A model generated the notes under the pieces. The model worked only from the letters and a program-made list of their open reading frames with translations, did no database searches and had not been told where the DNA came from. The position numbers and the translations under genes were made by a program. From Rhodobacter sp. (GTDB lineage Bacteria > Pseudomonadota > Alphaproteobacteria > Rhodobacterales > Rhodobacteraceae), in the NCBI GenBank assembly GCA_020637515.1, contig JACKKG010000001.1, positions 2,262,501-2,326,500 of the forward strand: DNA of 64,000 nt, in the 5' to 3' direction. Shown one piece after another: positions 50,794 through 59,745 of the stretch; positions within the stretch are counted from its first letter, which is position 1, and every line of letters starts with the position of its first letter.

Positions 50794-52043
50794 TATTCCA
50801 GCCCCACCAGCGCGTGCCGTTTGCGTCCTGCGGTCAGTTTGATCGGCTGCGACAGATCCGATGTGTGCAGCACCAGGCCGGCGTCGCTCAAGGGTTCGTC
50901 GTTCAGGCGCGCGCCGCCCTCGGCGATCAGGCGCTTTGCATCCTTGCCGGATTTCGCCAGCCCGGTGCGCACGAAAAGTTGCACGATGGACACGCCTTCG
51001 TCGGCCTCGGTCGCGGTCAGATCGACGCGCGGCAAATCCTCGCCCGTGCCGCCCTGCTCGAACACCGCGCGCGCGGTCGCTTCGGCGGCGGCGGCGGCCT
51101 CGGCGCCATGGCACAGCGTCGTGACCGCGTTCGCCAGGATCACCTTGGCCGCGTTGATCTCGGCGCCTTGCAGCGCGCCCAGGCGGTCGCATTCCGCGAC
51201 CGGCAGTTCGGTATACAGCTTCAGGAACCGGCCGACATCGGCGTCGGTGGTGTTGCGCCAGAACTGCCAGAACTCATAGGGGCTGAGCAGATCGCCGTTC
51301 AGCCAGATCGCCCCGCCTTGCGATTTGCCCATCTTGCGCCCGTCCGAGGTTGTCAGCAGCGGTGTCGTCAGGCCAAAGATGGCGTCGTCCATCACCCGGC
51401 GCGTCAGGTCGATGCCGTTGACGATGTTCCCCCACTGGTCCGATCCGCCCATCTGCAACAGGCAGCCATAGCGGCGGTGCAGTTCGAGGAAATCATAGGC
51501 TTGCAGGATCATGTAGTTGAATTCGAGGAAGCTGAGCGACTGCTCGCGGTCGATGCGCGACTTGACGCTTTCGAAGGACAACATCCGGTTGACCGAGAAA
51601 TGCCGCCCGATGTCGCGCAGGAATTCCAGGTAGTTCAGCGTGTCCAGCCACTCGGCGTTGTTCAGCATGAGCGCGCCGTTGGGCGCGTCGCCATAGTCCA
51701 GATACCTGGCAAAGATGGTCTTCATGCTGGCGATGTTGTCGTCGATCGCCTGCGCGGTCAGCAACGGGCGTTCCTCGGACCGGAACGACGGGTCGCCCAC
51801 CTTGGTGGTGCCGCCGCCCATCAGCGTGATCGGTTTGTGGCCGCTCTTTTGCATCCAGCGCAACAGCATGATGTTCAGCAGATGCCCCACATGCAGCGAT
51901 TTCGCCGTCGCGTCATAGCCGATATAGGCCGGAACCACGCCCGCCATCAGGGCCTCGTCCAGGGATTGCAGATCGGTGCAATCGGCGAGGAAACCGCGTT
52001 CGATGATGATACGCAGGAATTCGGATTTCGGGTTGTGGTTCAT
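50793..52043 (-). CDS. tyrS: Tyrosyl-tRNA synthetase
   Basis: A 416-residue class I synthetase with HIGH as HVGH (GYDATAKSLHVGHLLN), the Tyr/tRNA site QMGGSDQWGNIVNG, and KMSKS as KMGKS (TSDGRKMGKSQGG), followed by a C-terminal S4 domain (about 350-416, KRLIAEGGARLNDE). It charges tRNA-Tyr. GAGGA lies eight bases before the ATG at 52043; an in-frame upstream extension is not conserved. It is divergent from anmK. Confidence 0.97.
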   Translation of the reverse strand: MNHNPKSEFLRIIIERGFLADCTDLQSLDEALMAGVVPAYIGYDATAKSLHVGHLLNIMLLRWMQKSGHKPITLMGGGTTKVGDPSFRSEERPLLTAQAIDDNIASMKTIFARYLDYGDAPNGALMLNNAEWLDTLNYLEFLRDIGRHFSVNRMLSFESVKSRIDREQSLSFLEFNYMILQAYDFLELHRRYGCLLQMGGSDQWGNIVNGIDLTRRVMDDAIFGLTTPLLTTSDGRKMGKSQGGAIWLNGDLLSPYEFWQFWRNTTDADVGRFLKLYTELPVAECDRLGALQGAEINAAKVILANAVTTLCHGAEAAAAAEATARAVFEQGGTGEDLPRVDLTATEADEGVSIVQLFVRTGLAKSGKDAKRLIAEGGARLNDEPLSDAGLVLHTSDLSQPIKLTAGRKRHALVGLE

Positions 52044-52107
52044 TTCGCTTGTCCTCGGCGCGCGGGTCGGGCTGTCTATAGCGCGAAGGGCGCGGAAAGG
52101 GAAAGCC

Positions 52108-53193
52108 ATGATGAAACCCGGGATGCTGCGGGTGCTGGGCACGATGTCGGGGACCTCGCTGGACGGGGTGGACGCCGCCGTGCTGGAAACCGACGGGGTC
52201 CAGGTCGCCGGGTTCGGCGAAACCGCGTATCGGCCCTATTCCGAGGCCGAGCGCGCGGTCCTGCGCGCGGCCCTGGGCGCGTGGCCGGGCGACCCTCGGG
52301 CCGAGGCCGCGGCCGAGGTTGTCGAATTGGCCCACGCCGAACTGCTGGCGGGGTTCGCGCCGGTCGATCTGGTGGGCTTCCATGGTCAGACGCTGGCGCA
52401 TGATCCCGGCGGGCGGGGCACGCATCAGGCCGGCTCGGGCGAGGTGCTGGCCCAGGCGCTTGGCTGGCCCGTCGTCTGGGATTTCCGCACCGCCGACGTG
52501 CGTCTGGGCGGGCAGGGCGCCCCGCTGGCGCCGTTCTATCACCATGCGTTGGCCCTTCGGTTGGGGTTCGTGGCGCCGGTCGTGTTCCTGAACGTCGGGG
52601 GCGTGGCGAACGTCACCTGGTGCGACCCGCGCGACCCCGCACCCGAAAGGGCGTGCCTGGCCTTCGACTGTGGCCCGGGCAACGCGCCGATGGACGATCT
52701 GATGCGCGCGCGCCTGGGTCTGGCGCGCGACGAGGGCGGGGCGCTGGCCGCCCGGGGCTCGCCGGACGAGGCCCGGCTGAACGCCTTTGTCGCGCAGGGC
52801 TATTTCCGCCGCATCCCGCCGAAATCGCTGGACCGGGCGGCGCCTGCGCCCGATGTCGCGGGCCTGGACGATGCCGATGCGCTGGCGACGCTGGCGGCCG
52901 GTTGCGCAGCCGGCGTGGCGCTTGCGTTCGAACATTTCCCCGCCGCGCCCGAGCGGCTGATCGTCTGCGGCGGCGGGCGGCACAACGCCACCCTGATGCG
53001 GATGATCGCGGCCGCCTGCGACTGCCCCGTGGACCCGGTCGAGGCGCATGGCCTCGACGGTGACATGATCGAGGCCCAGGCCTTTGCCTATCTTGCGGCA
53101 CGGGTCGCGCGGGGGCTGCCGACCTCGGCGCCGGGCACCACGGGGGTCGCGGCGCCGGTCGGGGGCGGGAACCTCAGCGAACCGCGGGGGTAA
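52108..53193 (+). CDS. anmK: Anhydro-N-acetylmuramic acid kinase
   Basis: The 361-residue ASKHA kinase phosphorylates and opens 1,6-anhydroMurNAc from peptidoglycan recycling. It has GTMSGTSLDGVDAAVL (about 12-27), VGFHGQTLAHDP, FLNVGGVANVTW, DCGPGNAPMDDLM and the C-terminal CGGGRHNATLM. Two in-frame ATGs (52108, 52111) follow AAGGGAAAG. It overlaps the convergent glycerate kinase by 20 bases. No other recycling gene is nearby. Confidence 0.95.
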   Translation: MMKPGMLRVLGTMSGTSLDGVDAAVLETDGVQVAGFGETAYRPYSEAERAVLRAALGAWPGDPRAEAAAEVVELAHAELLAGFAPVDLVGFHGQTLAHDPGGRGTHQAGSGEVLAQALGWPVVWDFRTADVRLGGQGAPLAPFYHHALALRLGFVAPVVFLNVGGVANVTWCDPRDPAPERACLAFDCGPGNAPMDDLMRARLGLARDEGGALAARGSPDEARLNAFVAQGYFRRIPPKSLDRAAPAPDVAGLDDADALATLAAGCAAGVALAFEHFPAAPERLIVCGGGRHNATLMRMIAAACDCPVDPVEAHGLDGDMIEAQAFAYLAARVARGLPTSAPGTTGVAAPVGGGNLSEPRG

Positions 53194-54442
53194 TCAGGAT
53201 CGCCCGGAAATCGTTGACATTCGTCAAGGTCGGGCCGGTCACGACCTGATCGCCCAACGCCGCGAAAAAGCGGTGCGCGTCGTTGCGCGCCAAGGCTTGC
53301 GCGGGGTCCAGCCCGGCGGCCTGCGCGCGCGCCAGCGTGTCGGGGCCGATCACGGCGCCGGCGACCTCGGCCGCGCCATCGACGCCGTCGGTGTCGCAGG
53401 CCAGCGCGTGGATGCCGGCCGCGCCGTCCAACCCCAGGGCCAGCGCCAGGCAGAATTCGGCATTTGGCCCGCCGATCCCGTCGCCCCGGCGCGTGACCGT
53501 CAATTCGCCCCCCGAAAGCAGCAGCACCGGCCGGTCACCGGGCCGCATCGCGGCCTGGATCGCCCGTGCCCGGGCCGCCTGATCGGTGGCGACGTCGCGC
53601 GCCTCGCCTTCCAGCGCGTCCCCCAGGATCCGCACCTCGCAGCCCTTCGCCAGCGCGGCGGCGGCGGCCAGCGATTGCGCCGGGGCGGCGATCACGCGGT
53701 TTTCGCAGGCGGACAGGCGCGCGTCGCCCGGGGCGATCACCCCCGAGGGGCGGCTCAGCGCGGCCTCGACGCTGGGGGGCACCGCGATGTTCCAGCGCGA
53801 CAACACCGCACGGGCGTCGTCGCGGCTGGATGGGTCGCCGACGGTCGGCCCCGACCCGATAAAGACCGGGTCATCCCCAGGCACGTCCGAGATCATCAGC
53901 GCCAGCATCCGCGCGGGCCAGGCCGCCGCCGCCAGTTGGCCGCCCTTGACCCGGCTCAGATGCTTGCGGACCGTGTTCATCCGGTCGATCGGCGCGCCCG
54001 AGGCCAGCAGCGCCGCGTTCACCGCCTGTTTCTCGGCCAGCGTCACGCCCTCGGCCGGGGCGACCAGCAGCGCCGACGCCCCGCCCGAAATCAGCGCCAG
54101 CACAAAGTCGTCGGCGCCCAACCCGGCCAGCAACGCCAGTATCCGTGCCGTGGCCTCGGCCCCGGCCGCGTCGGGCACCGGATGCGCGGCTTCGACGATC
54201 TCGATCCCCTGGCAGGGGCGCGCGTAGCCATAGCGCGTGATGACCAGCCCCTCGCAGGGGCCCCAGGCGGTTTCGACGGCCTCGGCCATGCGGGCGCTGG
54301 CCTTGCCCGCGCCGATCACCACCACCCGGCCCGCCGGTTTCGGCGGCAGGTGCGCGGGGATCACCCGCATCGGGTCGGCGACGGCCACCGCCCGGTCGAA
54401 CAGGGCGCGCAGGAACGCGGCGGGGCGGTGGTCTGGGGTCAT
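53174..54442 (-). CDS. Glycerate kinase / MOFRL-family protein (DUF4147)
   Basis: A 422-residue glycerate 2-kinase of the GCK/MOFRL class. It has the N-terminal phosphate region VVVIGAGKASARMAEAV (about 40-56), LISGGASALLVAP, RMNTVRKHLSRVKGGQLA and the C-terminal MOFRL end ALACDTDGVDGAAEVAGA with VTGPTLTNVNDF. It makes 2-phosphoglycerate from glycerate. Some members were called hydroxypyruvate reductases (TtuD), so that annotation may be seen; the kinase call fits better. GAGGT precedes the ATG at 54442. Confidence 0.85.
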   Translation of the reverse strand: MTPDHRPAAFLRALFDRAVAVADPMRVIPAHLPPKPAGRVVVIGAGKASARMAEAVETAWGPCEGLVITRYGYARPCQGIEIVEAAHPVPDAAGAEATARILALLAGLGADDFVLALISGGASALLVAPAEGVTLAEKQAVNAALLASGAPIDRMNTVRKHLSRVKGGQLAAAAWPARMLALMISDVPGDDPVFIGSGPTVGDPSSRDDARAVLSRWNIAVPPSVEAALSRPSGVIAPGDARLSACENRVIAAPAQSLAAAAALAKGCEVRILGDALEGEARDVATDQAARARAIQAAMRPGDRPVLLLSGGELTVTRRGDGIGGPNAEFCLALALGLDGAAGIHALACDTDGVDGAAEVAGAVIGPDTLARAQAAGLDPAQALARNDAHRFFAALGDQVVTGPTLTNVNDFRAILITPAVR

Positions 54443-54509
54443 GGGGCACCTCGTTTGCAACAGGATGCCCGGCCTTGGGCGCGGGTTCAACCGGGCGTGG
54501 CTTTGCGCC

Positions 54510-54538
54510 TTGACAGCGGGGCGCGCGGGGCGTTAGGC
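54510..54538 (+). promoter_or_regulatory. Probable leuA promoter
   Basis: A perfect TTGACA (54510-54515), a 17-base spacer and TTAGGC (54533-54538) place the transcription start at about 54545, almost at the ATG of the leader peptide (54546). That would make the leader peptide leaderless. Confidence 0.5.
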
Positions 54539-54545
54539 CTTGCCC

Positions 54546-54623
54546 ATGAACCGCCAGATCGCCCTCGCCCTTGTGCCCCTGCGCGCCGCCCTGCTTCTTA
54601 GCGGCGGTCGACGGGTCCGTTGA
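54546..54623 (+). CDS. leuA leader peptide (leucine-rich)
   Basis: ATG at 54546 opens a 25-residue frame ending TGA at 54623, with the core ALALVPLRAALLLSGG. Seven of 25 codons are Leu, including three in a row (CTG CTT CTT, 54591-54599) just before a stem-loop. This is the expected form of a leucine-responsive attenuation peptide: ribosome stalling at scarce Leu-tRNA would change the RNA fold upstream of leuA. It has no good Shine-Dalgarno, in keeping with a transcript that starts at or next to its ATG. Too short for family comparison, but leucine content and position are persuasive. Confidence 0.7.
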   Translation: MNRQIALALVPLRAALLLSGGRRVR

Positions 54624-54642
54624 GGGGGCCCCCGTCGGCCGC
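54604..54642 (+). promoter_or_regulatory. Attenuator stem-loop overlapping the leader peptide end
   Basis: A 12-bp stem with one G-U pair (54604-54615 with 54631-54642) starts four bases after the last Leu codon and includes the leader stop in its loop. A ribosome at the Leu codons would cover its left arm, as attenuation requires. A competing G/C palindrome (GGGGGCCCCC, 54624-54633) overlaps its loop and right arm. No clear T-run follows, so which fold terminates is unproven. Confidence 0.55.
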
Positions 54643-54728
54643 GCCACGACGCTCCCTCGTCCCCTGACAAGACGAATCGCGCCGCCCGGAACACGGGGAC
54701 AGGCGCCTGCGGTGACGGAGAGACGCAG

Positions 54729-56429
54729 ATGACCACCACCCCGAAAACCCACGGCATGGCCCGCGCCGCCGAGAAATACGAACCCTATCGCCGGGTCGAA
54801 CTGGATGATCGCACCTGGCCTGGCCACCGCATCACCCAGGCGCCGATCTGGTGCTCGGTCGATCTGCGCGACGGCAACCAGGCGCTGGTCAACCCGATGG
54901 GCCAGGACCGCAAGGCGCGGATGCTGAAGCTGTTGCTGGACATGGGCTTCAAGGAGATCGAGATCGGCTTTCCGTCGGCCTCGGACACCGATTTCGGCTT
55001 TGCCCGCTGGGCCATCGAACAGGGCAACGTGCCCCGGGACGTGCGCATGCAGGTGCTGGTCCAGTGCCGTCCGGAACTGATCACCCGCACCTTTCAGGCG
55101 CTCGAGGGTGCGCGCAGTCCGATCGTGCATTTCTACAATTCCACCAGCGAGTTGCAGCGCCGCGTGGTGTTCGAGAAGGACGTCCCCGGAATCAAGCGCA
55201 TCGCCACCGATGCGGCCAAGATGATCACCGACATGGCGGCGGCGGCGGGCGGGGATTTCCTGTTCGAATACTCGCCCGAAAGCTTTACCGGCACCGAACT
55301 CGAGGTTGCGCTGGAGATCTGCAACGCGGTGACCGAGATCGTGCAGCCCACGCCCGAGCGCAAGCTGATCCTGAACCTGCCCGCAACGGTCGAGATGTCC
55401 ACGCCGAACCTCTATGCCGATGCCATCGAATGGATGTCGCGCAACCTGGACCGCCGCGAGGCGATCACCTTGTCCCTGCATCCGCACAACGACCGGGGCA
55501 CCGCCGTCGCCGCCGCCGAACTGGGGTTGATGGCGGGCGCCGACCGGGTCGAGGGCACGCTCTTTGGCAATGGCGAGCGCACCGGCAACGTGGATCTGGT
55601 GACGCTGGCGCTGAACCTGTTCACGCAGGGCGTGGACCCGGGTCTCGATTGCAGCGACATTCCGCGCATCCGCGACGTCTATGAATACGCCAACGAGATG
55701 CGCGTGCCCGAACGCCACCCCTATGTCGGCGAGCTGGTCTACACCGCCTTTTCCGGTTCGCATCAGGATGCGATCAACAAGGGGATGAAGGCGCTGCGCA
55801 AGGCGAACAAGCCGCTGTGGGAAGTGCCCTATCTGCCCATCGACCCGCAGGACGTGGGCCGCAGCTACGAGGCGATCATCCGCATCAATTCGCAGTCCGG
55901 CAAGGGCGGGATCGCCTATGTCATGCAAGAGGACTTCGGCTTCAGCCTGCCGCGAGGCCTGCAAGTCGAATTCGCGCAGGACATTCAGTCGATCACCGAT
56001 GCCAAGGGGGTCGAGATGACACCCCAGCAGATCCACGCCCGGTTCATGGAACGCTATGTCGAACAGAAGACCGGGCGCATCGCCTACCTGGATCACCTGA
56101 CGCGGGCGGCGCCCGGCACCCAGCGCGGCCGTCGCCTGATGGAGGCGACGATCCGCGACAACGGTCAGGACCTGACCATCACGGGCGAGGGGACGGGGCC
56201 CATCGACAGCTTCATCGACGCGCTGTCGCGGCATCTGGGGATGAACTTCTCGGTCGCCAGCTACTCCGAGCATTCGATCGCTCAGGGATCGGATGCGCAG
56301 GCGGTCTGCTACATGGAACTCGACGCGCCGGGCGGCAAGGTCTGGGGCGTCGGCATCAGCAGCAACATCGTCGCCGCCTCGCTCGATGCGCTGGTGTCGG
56401 GCGTGAACCTGGCGTTGCAGCGGCGCTGA
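54729..56429 (+). CDS. leuA: 2-isopropylmalate synthase, long type
   Basis: The 566-residue enzyme condenses 2-ketoisovalerate with acetyl-CoA, the first committed step of leucine synthesis. It has the HMGL-like signature WCSVDLRDGNQALVNPMG (about 41-58), metal-binding HPHNDRGTAVAAAELGL, a GNGERTGN motif and a C-terminal regulatory domain (about 430-566). Length and the N-terminus EKYEPYRRVEL fit the long class also found in actinobacteria. GGAGA precedes the ATG. Regulation is probably by the leader peptide and stem-loop just upstream, plus leucine feedback through the C-terminal domain. Confidence 0.96.
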   Translation: MTTTPKTHGMARAAEKYEPYRRVELDDRTWPGHRITQAPIWCSVDLRDGNQALVNPMGQDRKARMLKLLLDMGFKEIEIGFPSASDTDFGFARWAIEQGNVPRDVRMQVLVQCRPELITRTFQALEGARSPIVHFYNSTSELQRRVVFEKDVPGIKRIATDAAKMITDMAAAAGGDFLFEYSPESFTGTELEVALEICNAVTEIVQPTPERKLILNLPATVEMSTPNLYADAIEWMSRNLDRREAITLSLHPHNDRGTAVAAAELGLMAGADRVEGTLFGNGERTGNVDLVTLALNLFTQGVDPGLDCSDIPRIRDVYEYANEMRVPERHPYVGELVYTAFSGSHQDAINKGMKALRKANKPLWEVPYLPIDPQDVGRSYEAIIRINSQSGKGGIAYVMQEDFGFSLPRGLQVEFAQDIQSITDAKGVEMTPQQIHARFMERYVEQKTGRIAYLDHLTRAAPGTQRGRRLMEATIRDNGQDLTITGEGTGPIDSFIDALSRHLGMNFSVASYSEHSIAQGSDAQAVCYMELDAPGGKVWGVGISSNIVAASLDALVSGVNLALQRR

Positions 56430-56439
56430 GCGCGCCGCC

Positions 56440-56898
56440 TCAGCCGCCGGTCAACGCGGGTTTCTCGACGATGACCGGCGCGTGGCTGCTGGAGGTGGCC
56501 GACGATTCGGTCATGCCGGTCAGCGCCACGAAGCCGGCGCGGGACCGGGTGAAAACCTCGCGCCGGATGTCATACCAGAAGCTGGGCGGATCGAAGGTTC
56601 CGCCCGCGATCCCGGTCAGGCCGGGAAAGACCTCAGGGTTCCAGAATACGGTCGTGCCGCAGTCGGGGCAGAAATGCTGCGTGAAGGCCCGGCCCGATTC
56701 GGTCTGAAAGCTGTAGGCTTTCAGCGTGCCCGCCAGCACTTCGATGGCCGCGTCGCGGAAATAGACCGACACGCCAAAGGCCGATCCGGTGCGCAACTGG
56801 CAATAGCGGCAATGGCAGACGGCGGCCTTTTCAGGCGTTCCGGTCGTCCGGTAGCGCACCGCGCCGCAGGCGCAGCCGCCCAGGTGGTGGTCAGGCAT
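56440..56898 (-). CDS. GFA family (CENP-V/GFA domain) protein
   Basis: The 152-residue zinc protein has the GFA cysteine pattern: GGCACGAVRY (C9, C11), CHCRYCQLRTG (C28, C30, C33) and FCPDCGTTVFW. Gfa of Paracoccus speeds formaldehyde-glutathione adduct formation, but many GFA-domain proteins do not. The substrate is unknown. GAGGA lies just before the ATG at 56898. It is convergent with leuA, with 10 bases between stops, and divergent from the IclR gene. Confidence 0.85.
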   Translation of the reverse strand: MPDHHLGGCACGAVRYRTTGTPEKAAVCHCRYCQLRTGSAFGVSVYFRDAAIEVLAGTLKAYSFQTESGRAFTQHFCPDCGTTVFWNPEVFPGLTGIAGGTFDPPSFWYDIRREVFTRSRAGFVALTGMTESSATSSSHAPVIVEKPALTGG

Positions 56899-57006
56899 GG
56901 GGTCCTCTCTGCGTTCGGGCCCAGACTGGCGCGCCGCGTCGCCCGCCGCAAGCCCTTGCATTGGCCGCGCGCCGCGGCCTAGCCTCGGGCCGAGGCAGGA
57001 GGGGGC

Positions 57007-57816
57007 ATGGCCGACACCGTCAAGACGATCCGGGCGCTGGCGCGTGGGCTCGAGGTGTTGCAGGTGCTGCAAACGTCGGGCGCGCTGAGCCTGCATGCGC
57101 TGCACCTGCGCACCGGTCTGCCCCGGGCGACGCTGCTGCGCATCCTCAAGACCCTGCGCGAACGCGGGCTGGTCTGGCAGCGGATGGCCGACGACGCCTA
57201 TGCGCCCAGTTTCTCGCTGGCGGAACTGGCGGGGCGCATGGACCGCGACATGGCCCTGGTCGAGGTCGCTTCGCCGATCCTCGCGGCGCTCTCGGCGCGC
57301 ATCCGCTGGCCTTCGGTTCTGGCGGTGCCGCGCCTCACCCATATGGAGGTGATCGAAACGAACGCCTCGCGCGCCTATTTCGACCAGATCGCGCTGGGGC
57401 CGGTCGGGTTCCGGGTGAACATGCTGCGCTCGGCCTCGGGGCGGGCCTATGTCACCTTTTGCGAGGCGCCGGTGCGTGCGGCGATCCTCGAGGCCCTGCG
57501 CGGTTCGGACCATCCCGGCGATCAGGGCGCCCGCGCGCCCGATTATGTCGCGCACCTGATGCGCGAGACCGCCGCGCAGGGCTATGGCCTGCGCGATCCC
57601 GATTTCGGCGGCGATTTCGACCGGGGCCGCGCGGCGGTGGACGACGGGCGCGAATCGCTGGCGGTGCCGATCCGGCTGGGCAGCCATGTGCCCGGCACGC
57701 TGAACATCACCTGGACGCGCCGCGTGCACAGCCGCGACAAGGGCGCGGCGCTGTTCGCCGGCCCCGTGCGCGACGCGGCCGAGGCCGTGGCCGAGGGGTT
57801 GATCGCCCGGTTCTGA
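57007..57816 (+). CDS. IclR-family transcriptional regulator
   Basis: A 269-residue regulator with an N-terminal winged HTH (about 5-70, LSLHALHLRTGLPRATLLRI) and an IclR effector domain (about 85-265, GRAYVTFCEAPVR and GLRDPDFGGDFDRG). IclR proteins bind small metabolites such as acids or ketones. It sits 86 bases upstream of the biotin-carboxylase genes on the same strand, so it is the likely local regulator. Its effector could be the substrate of that carboxylase. Confidence 0.9.
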   Translation: MADTVKTIRALARGLEVLQVLQTSGALSLHALHLRTGLPRATLLRILKTLRERGLVWQRMADDAYAPSFSLAELAGRMDRDMALVEVASPILAALSARIRWPSVLAVPRLTHMEVIETNASRAYFDQIALGPVGFRVNMLRSASGRAYVTFCEAPVRAAILEALRGSDHPGDQGARAPDYVAHLMRETAAQGYGLRDPDFGGDFDRGRAAVDDGRESLAVPIRLGSHVPGTLNITWTRRVHSRDKGAALFAGPVRDAAEAVAEGLIARF

Positions 57817-57902
57817 AGTTTTCACCAGGTGAAAACCCGCCCCGCGCCCGATTGTCTGGGCCGGGGTGCGGGGGCACTGTCTGCGCAACGGGGGAGGGCA
57901 CC

Positions 57903-58382
57903 ATGGCGGAACTGACGCGGGCCGATATCGACGAGATCCTGAAGCTGGTGGACGGCTCGGATTTCGACGAGCTGAAGCTGGAGATGGGCGATCTGAAGCT
58001 GGAGCTGCGCCGCCGCGGGGCCGGGGCGCCCGCCACACCAGCCGCCACACCAGCCGCCACACCAGCCGCCCCAACACCCACCGCAGCCGCCGCCCGCGCG
58101 GACCGCGTGCCGGTGGTGGCGCCGGTCGTGGCCTCGGGCGGCGGGTCCGAGATCCCGGCGCCCTTGCTGGGCACCTTCTGGCACGCCCCGCGCCCCGGCG
58201 CGGCCCCGTTTGTCAAACCCGGCGACCGGGTCGAGGCCGACACCGTGATCGGCATCATCGAGGTGATGAAGCTGATGAACTCGGTCCCGGCCGGGGTCGC
58301 CGGCACGGTGCTGGAAATCGTAGCGCCGAACGGCGATCTGGTCGAACACGGCCAGACGCTGATCCGCATCCAGCCGGTCTGA
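57903..58382 (+). CDS. Biotin carboxyl carrier protein (AccB-like)
   Basis: The 159-residue protein has a helical N-terminus (about 5-38, RADIDEILKLVDGSD), a flexible Ala/Thr/Pro linker (about 40-68) and a biotinyl domain (about 85-158). Biotinylation site K123 is in the classic IEVMKLMNSVPAG. It carries CO2 as carboxybiotin between the next two gene products. Unlike pyruvate carboxylase, the carrier is a separate protein. A 12-base unit coding ATPA repeats three times at about 58031-58067. A dedicated second copy besides the housekeeping accB is likely but cannot be checked here. GGGAGG precedes the ATG. Confidence 0.93.
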   Translation: MAELTRADIDEILKLVDGSDFDELKLEMGDLKLELRRRGAGAPATPAATPAATPAAPTPTAAAARADRVPVVAPVVASGGGSEIPAPLLGTFWHAPRPGAAPFVKPGDRVEADTVIGIIEVMKLMNSVPAGVAGTVLEIVAPNGDLVEHGQTLIRIQPV

Positions 58383-58386
58383 ACCG

Positions 58387-59745
58387 ATGGCGCGAATCCG
58401 GCGCATCTTCATCGCCAATCGCGGCGAAATCGCCGTGCGCATCATCCGCACGGCGCGCGCGCTGGGGATCGAAACCGTGCTGGGCGTGTCCCGCGCCGAC
58501 CGCGAGTCGCTGGGCGCCGCGCTGGCCACGCGCACGGTGGTGCTGGGCCCCGCGCCGTCGCGCGACAGTTACCTGCGCGTCGGCACCGTGATCGAGGCCG
58601 CCCGGGGCACCGGCTGCGACGCGGTCCATCCCGGCTATGGCTTCCTGTCGGAAAACCGTGACCTTGCGCTGGCCTGCGCAAAGGCGGGGCTGGTCTTCAT
58701 CGGGCCGACGCCCGACAACCTCGGGGCGGTGGGCGACAAGCTGACGGCCCGGGCGCACGCCCTTGCGGCCCGGGTTCCCGTGGTGCCGGGCGGCACCGTC
58801 GAAACGCTGGCGGACGCGCGCGCGCTTGCCGAAAACGTCGGCTTTCCGCTGCTCATCAAGGCCGTCGCGGGCGGTGGCGGCAAGGGGATGAAACGCGTCG
58901 ACTCCGCCGATGCGCTGGCCGCGCAACTGGACCTCGCCATGGCCGAGGCCGAGGCCGCCTTTGGCGATGCCCGGGTCTATCTGGAACGCTTCGTCACCGT
59001 CGGCCGCCATGTCGAGGTGCAGATCCTGTCCGATGGCGAAACGGTGCTGCACGCGGGCGAACGCGACTGTTCCGTCCAGCGCCGCTATCAGAAGGTGGTC
59101 GAGGAAGCGCCCGCGCCGCATCTGACCGAGTCGCTGCGCCGGGATCTTCTGGACGCCGCCGTCCGCTTTGCGCGGCACATCGGCTATCGGTCCCTGGGAA
59201 CGGTGGAGTTCCTGGTCGATGTCCGGCGCGAGGCGTTCTATTTCCTGGAAATGAACGCGCGCGTGCAGGTCGAACACCCGGTGACCGAGGCGATCACCGG
59301 GCTCGACCTGATCGCCACGCAGATCGCCATCGCCGAGGGCACGCCGCTGGCACTGACCCAGGCCGACATCCGCCTGACCGGGCACGCCATCGAATGCCGC
59401 CTGAACGCCGAGGACCCGGCCCGCGATTTCCAGCCCTCGCCGGGACGGATCACGCAGGCCTGGTTCCCCTCGCTGCCGGGGCTGCGGGTCGATACCAATA
59501 TGCAACCCGGCGCGACGATCCCGCCGTTTTATGATTCCCTGGTGGCCAAGCTCATCGCCTGGGGCGCGACGCGCCAGCAGGCCATCGACCGGATGGTGCA
59601 GGCGCTGGACGTCTGCGTGCTCGAAGGGGTGCGCACCAATGCCGGCCTGCACCGCGCCATCCTGTCCGATCCCGCGTTCCGCGCCGGCGGCGTGGACACC
59701 GGCTTTCTGGGCGGGCTGCTGCAACATCATGAGGGGCAGAAATGA
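58387..59745 (+). CDS. Biotin carboxylase subunit (AccC-like)
   Basis: The 452-residue ATP-grasp enzyme carboxylates biotin with bicarbonate and ATP. Motifs are IFIANRGEIAVRIIRTA (about 7-23), HPGYGFLSEN, IKAVAGGGGKGMKRV (ATP loop), ERDCSVQRRYQKVVEEAP, and FLEMNARVQVEHPVTEAITG. It resembles AccC in length and has no fused carrier. It starts four bases after the BCCP stop and overlaps the carboxyltransferase by four bases. Its generic reaction says nothing about the final substrate. Confidence 0.94.
   Translation: MARIRRIFIANRGEIAVRIIRTARALGIETVLGVSRADRESLGAALATRTVVLGPAPSRDSYLRVGTVIEAARGTGCDAVHPGYGFLSENRDLALACAKAGLVFIGPTPDNLGAVGDKLTARAHALAARVPVVPGGTVETLADARALAENVGFPLLIKAVAGGGGKGMKRVDSADALAAQLDLAMAEAEAAFGDARVYLERFVTVGRHVEVQILSDGETVLHAGERDCSVQRRYQKVVEEAPAPHLTESLRRDLLDAAVRFARHIGYRSLGTVEFLVDVRREAFYFLEMNARVQVEHPVTEAITGLDLIATQIAIAEGTPLALTQADIRLTGHAIECRLNAEDPARDFQPSPGRITQAWFPSLPGLRVDTNMQPGATIPPFYDSLVAKLIAWGATRQQAIDRMVQALDVCVLEGVRTNAGLHRAILSDPAFRAGGVDTGFLGGLLQHHEGQK

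Noticed and set aside
57822..58077. Repeats in the BCCP linker as a CRISPR-like or satellite element
   Set aside because: The 12-base repeat lies inside the coding frame and encodes ATPA linkers common in biotin carrier proteins; there are no spacers.
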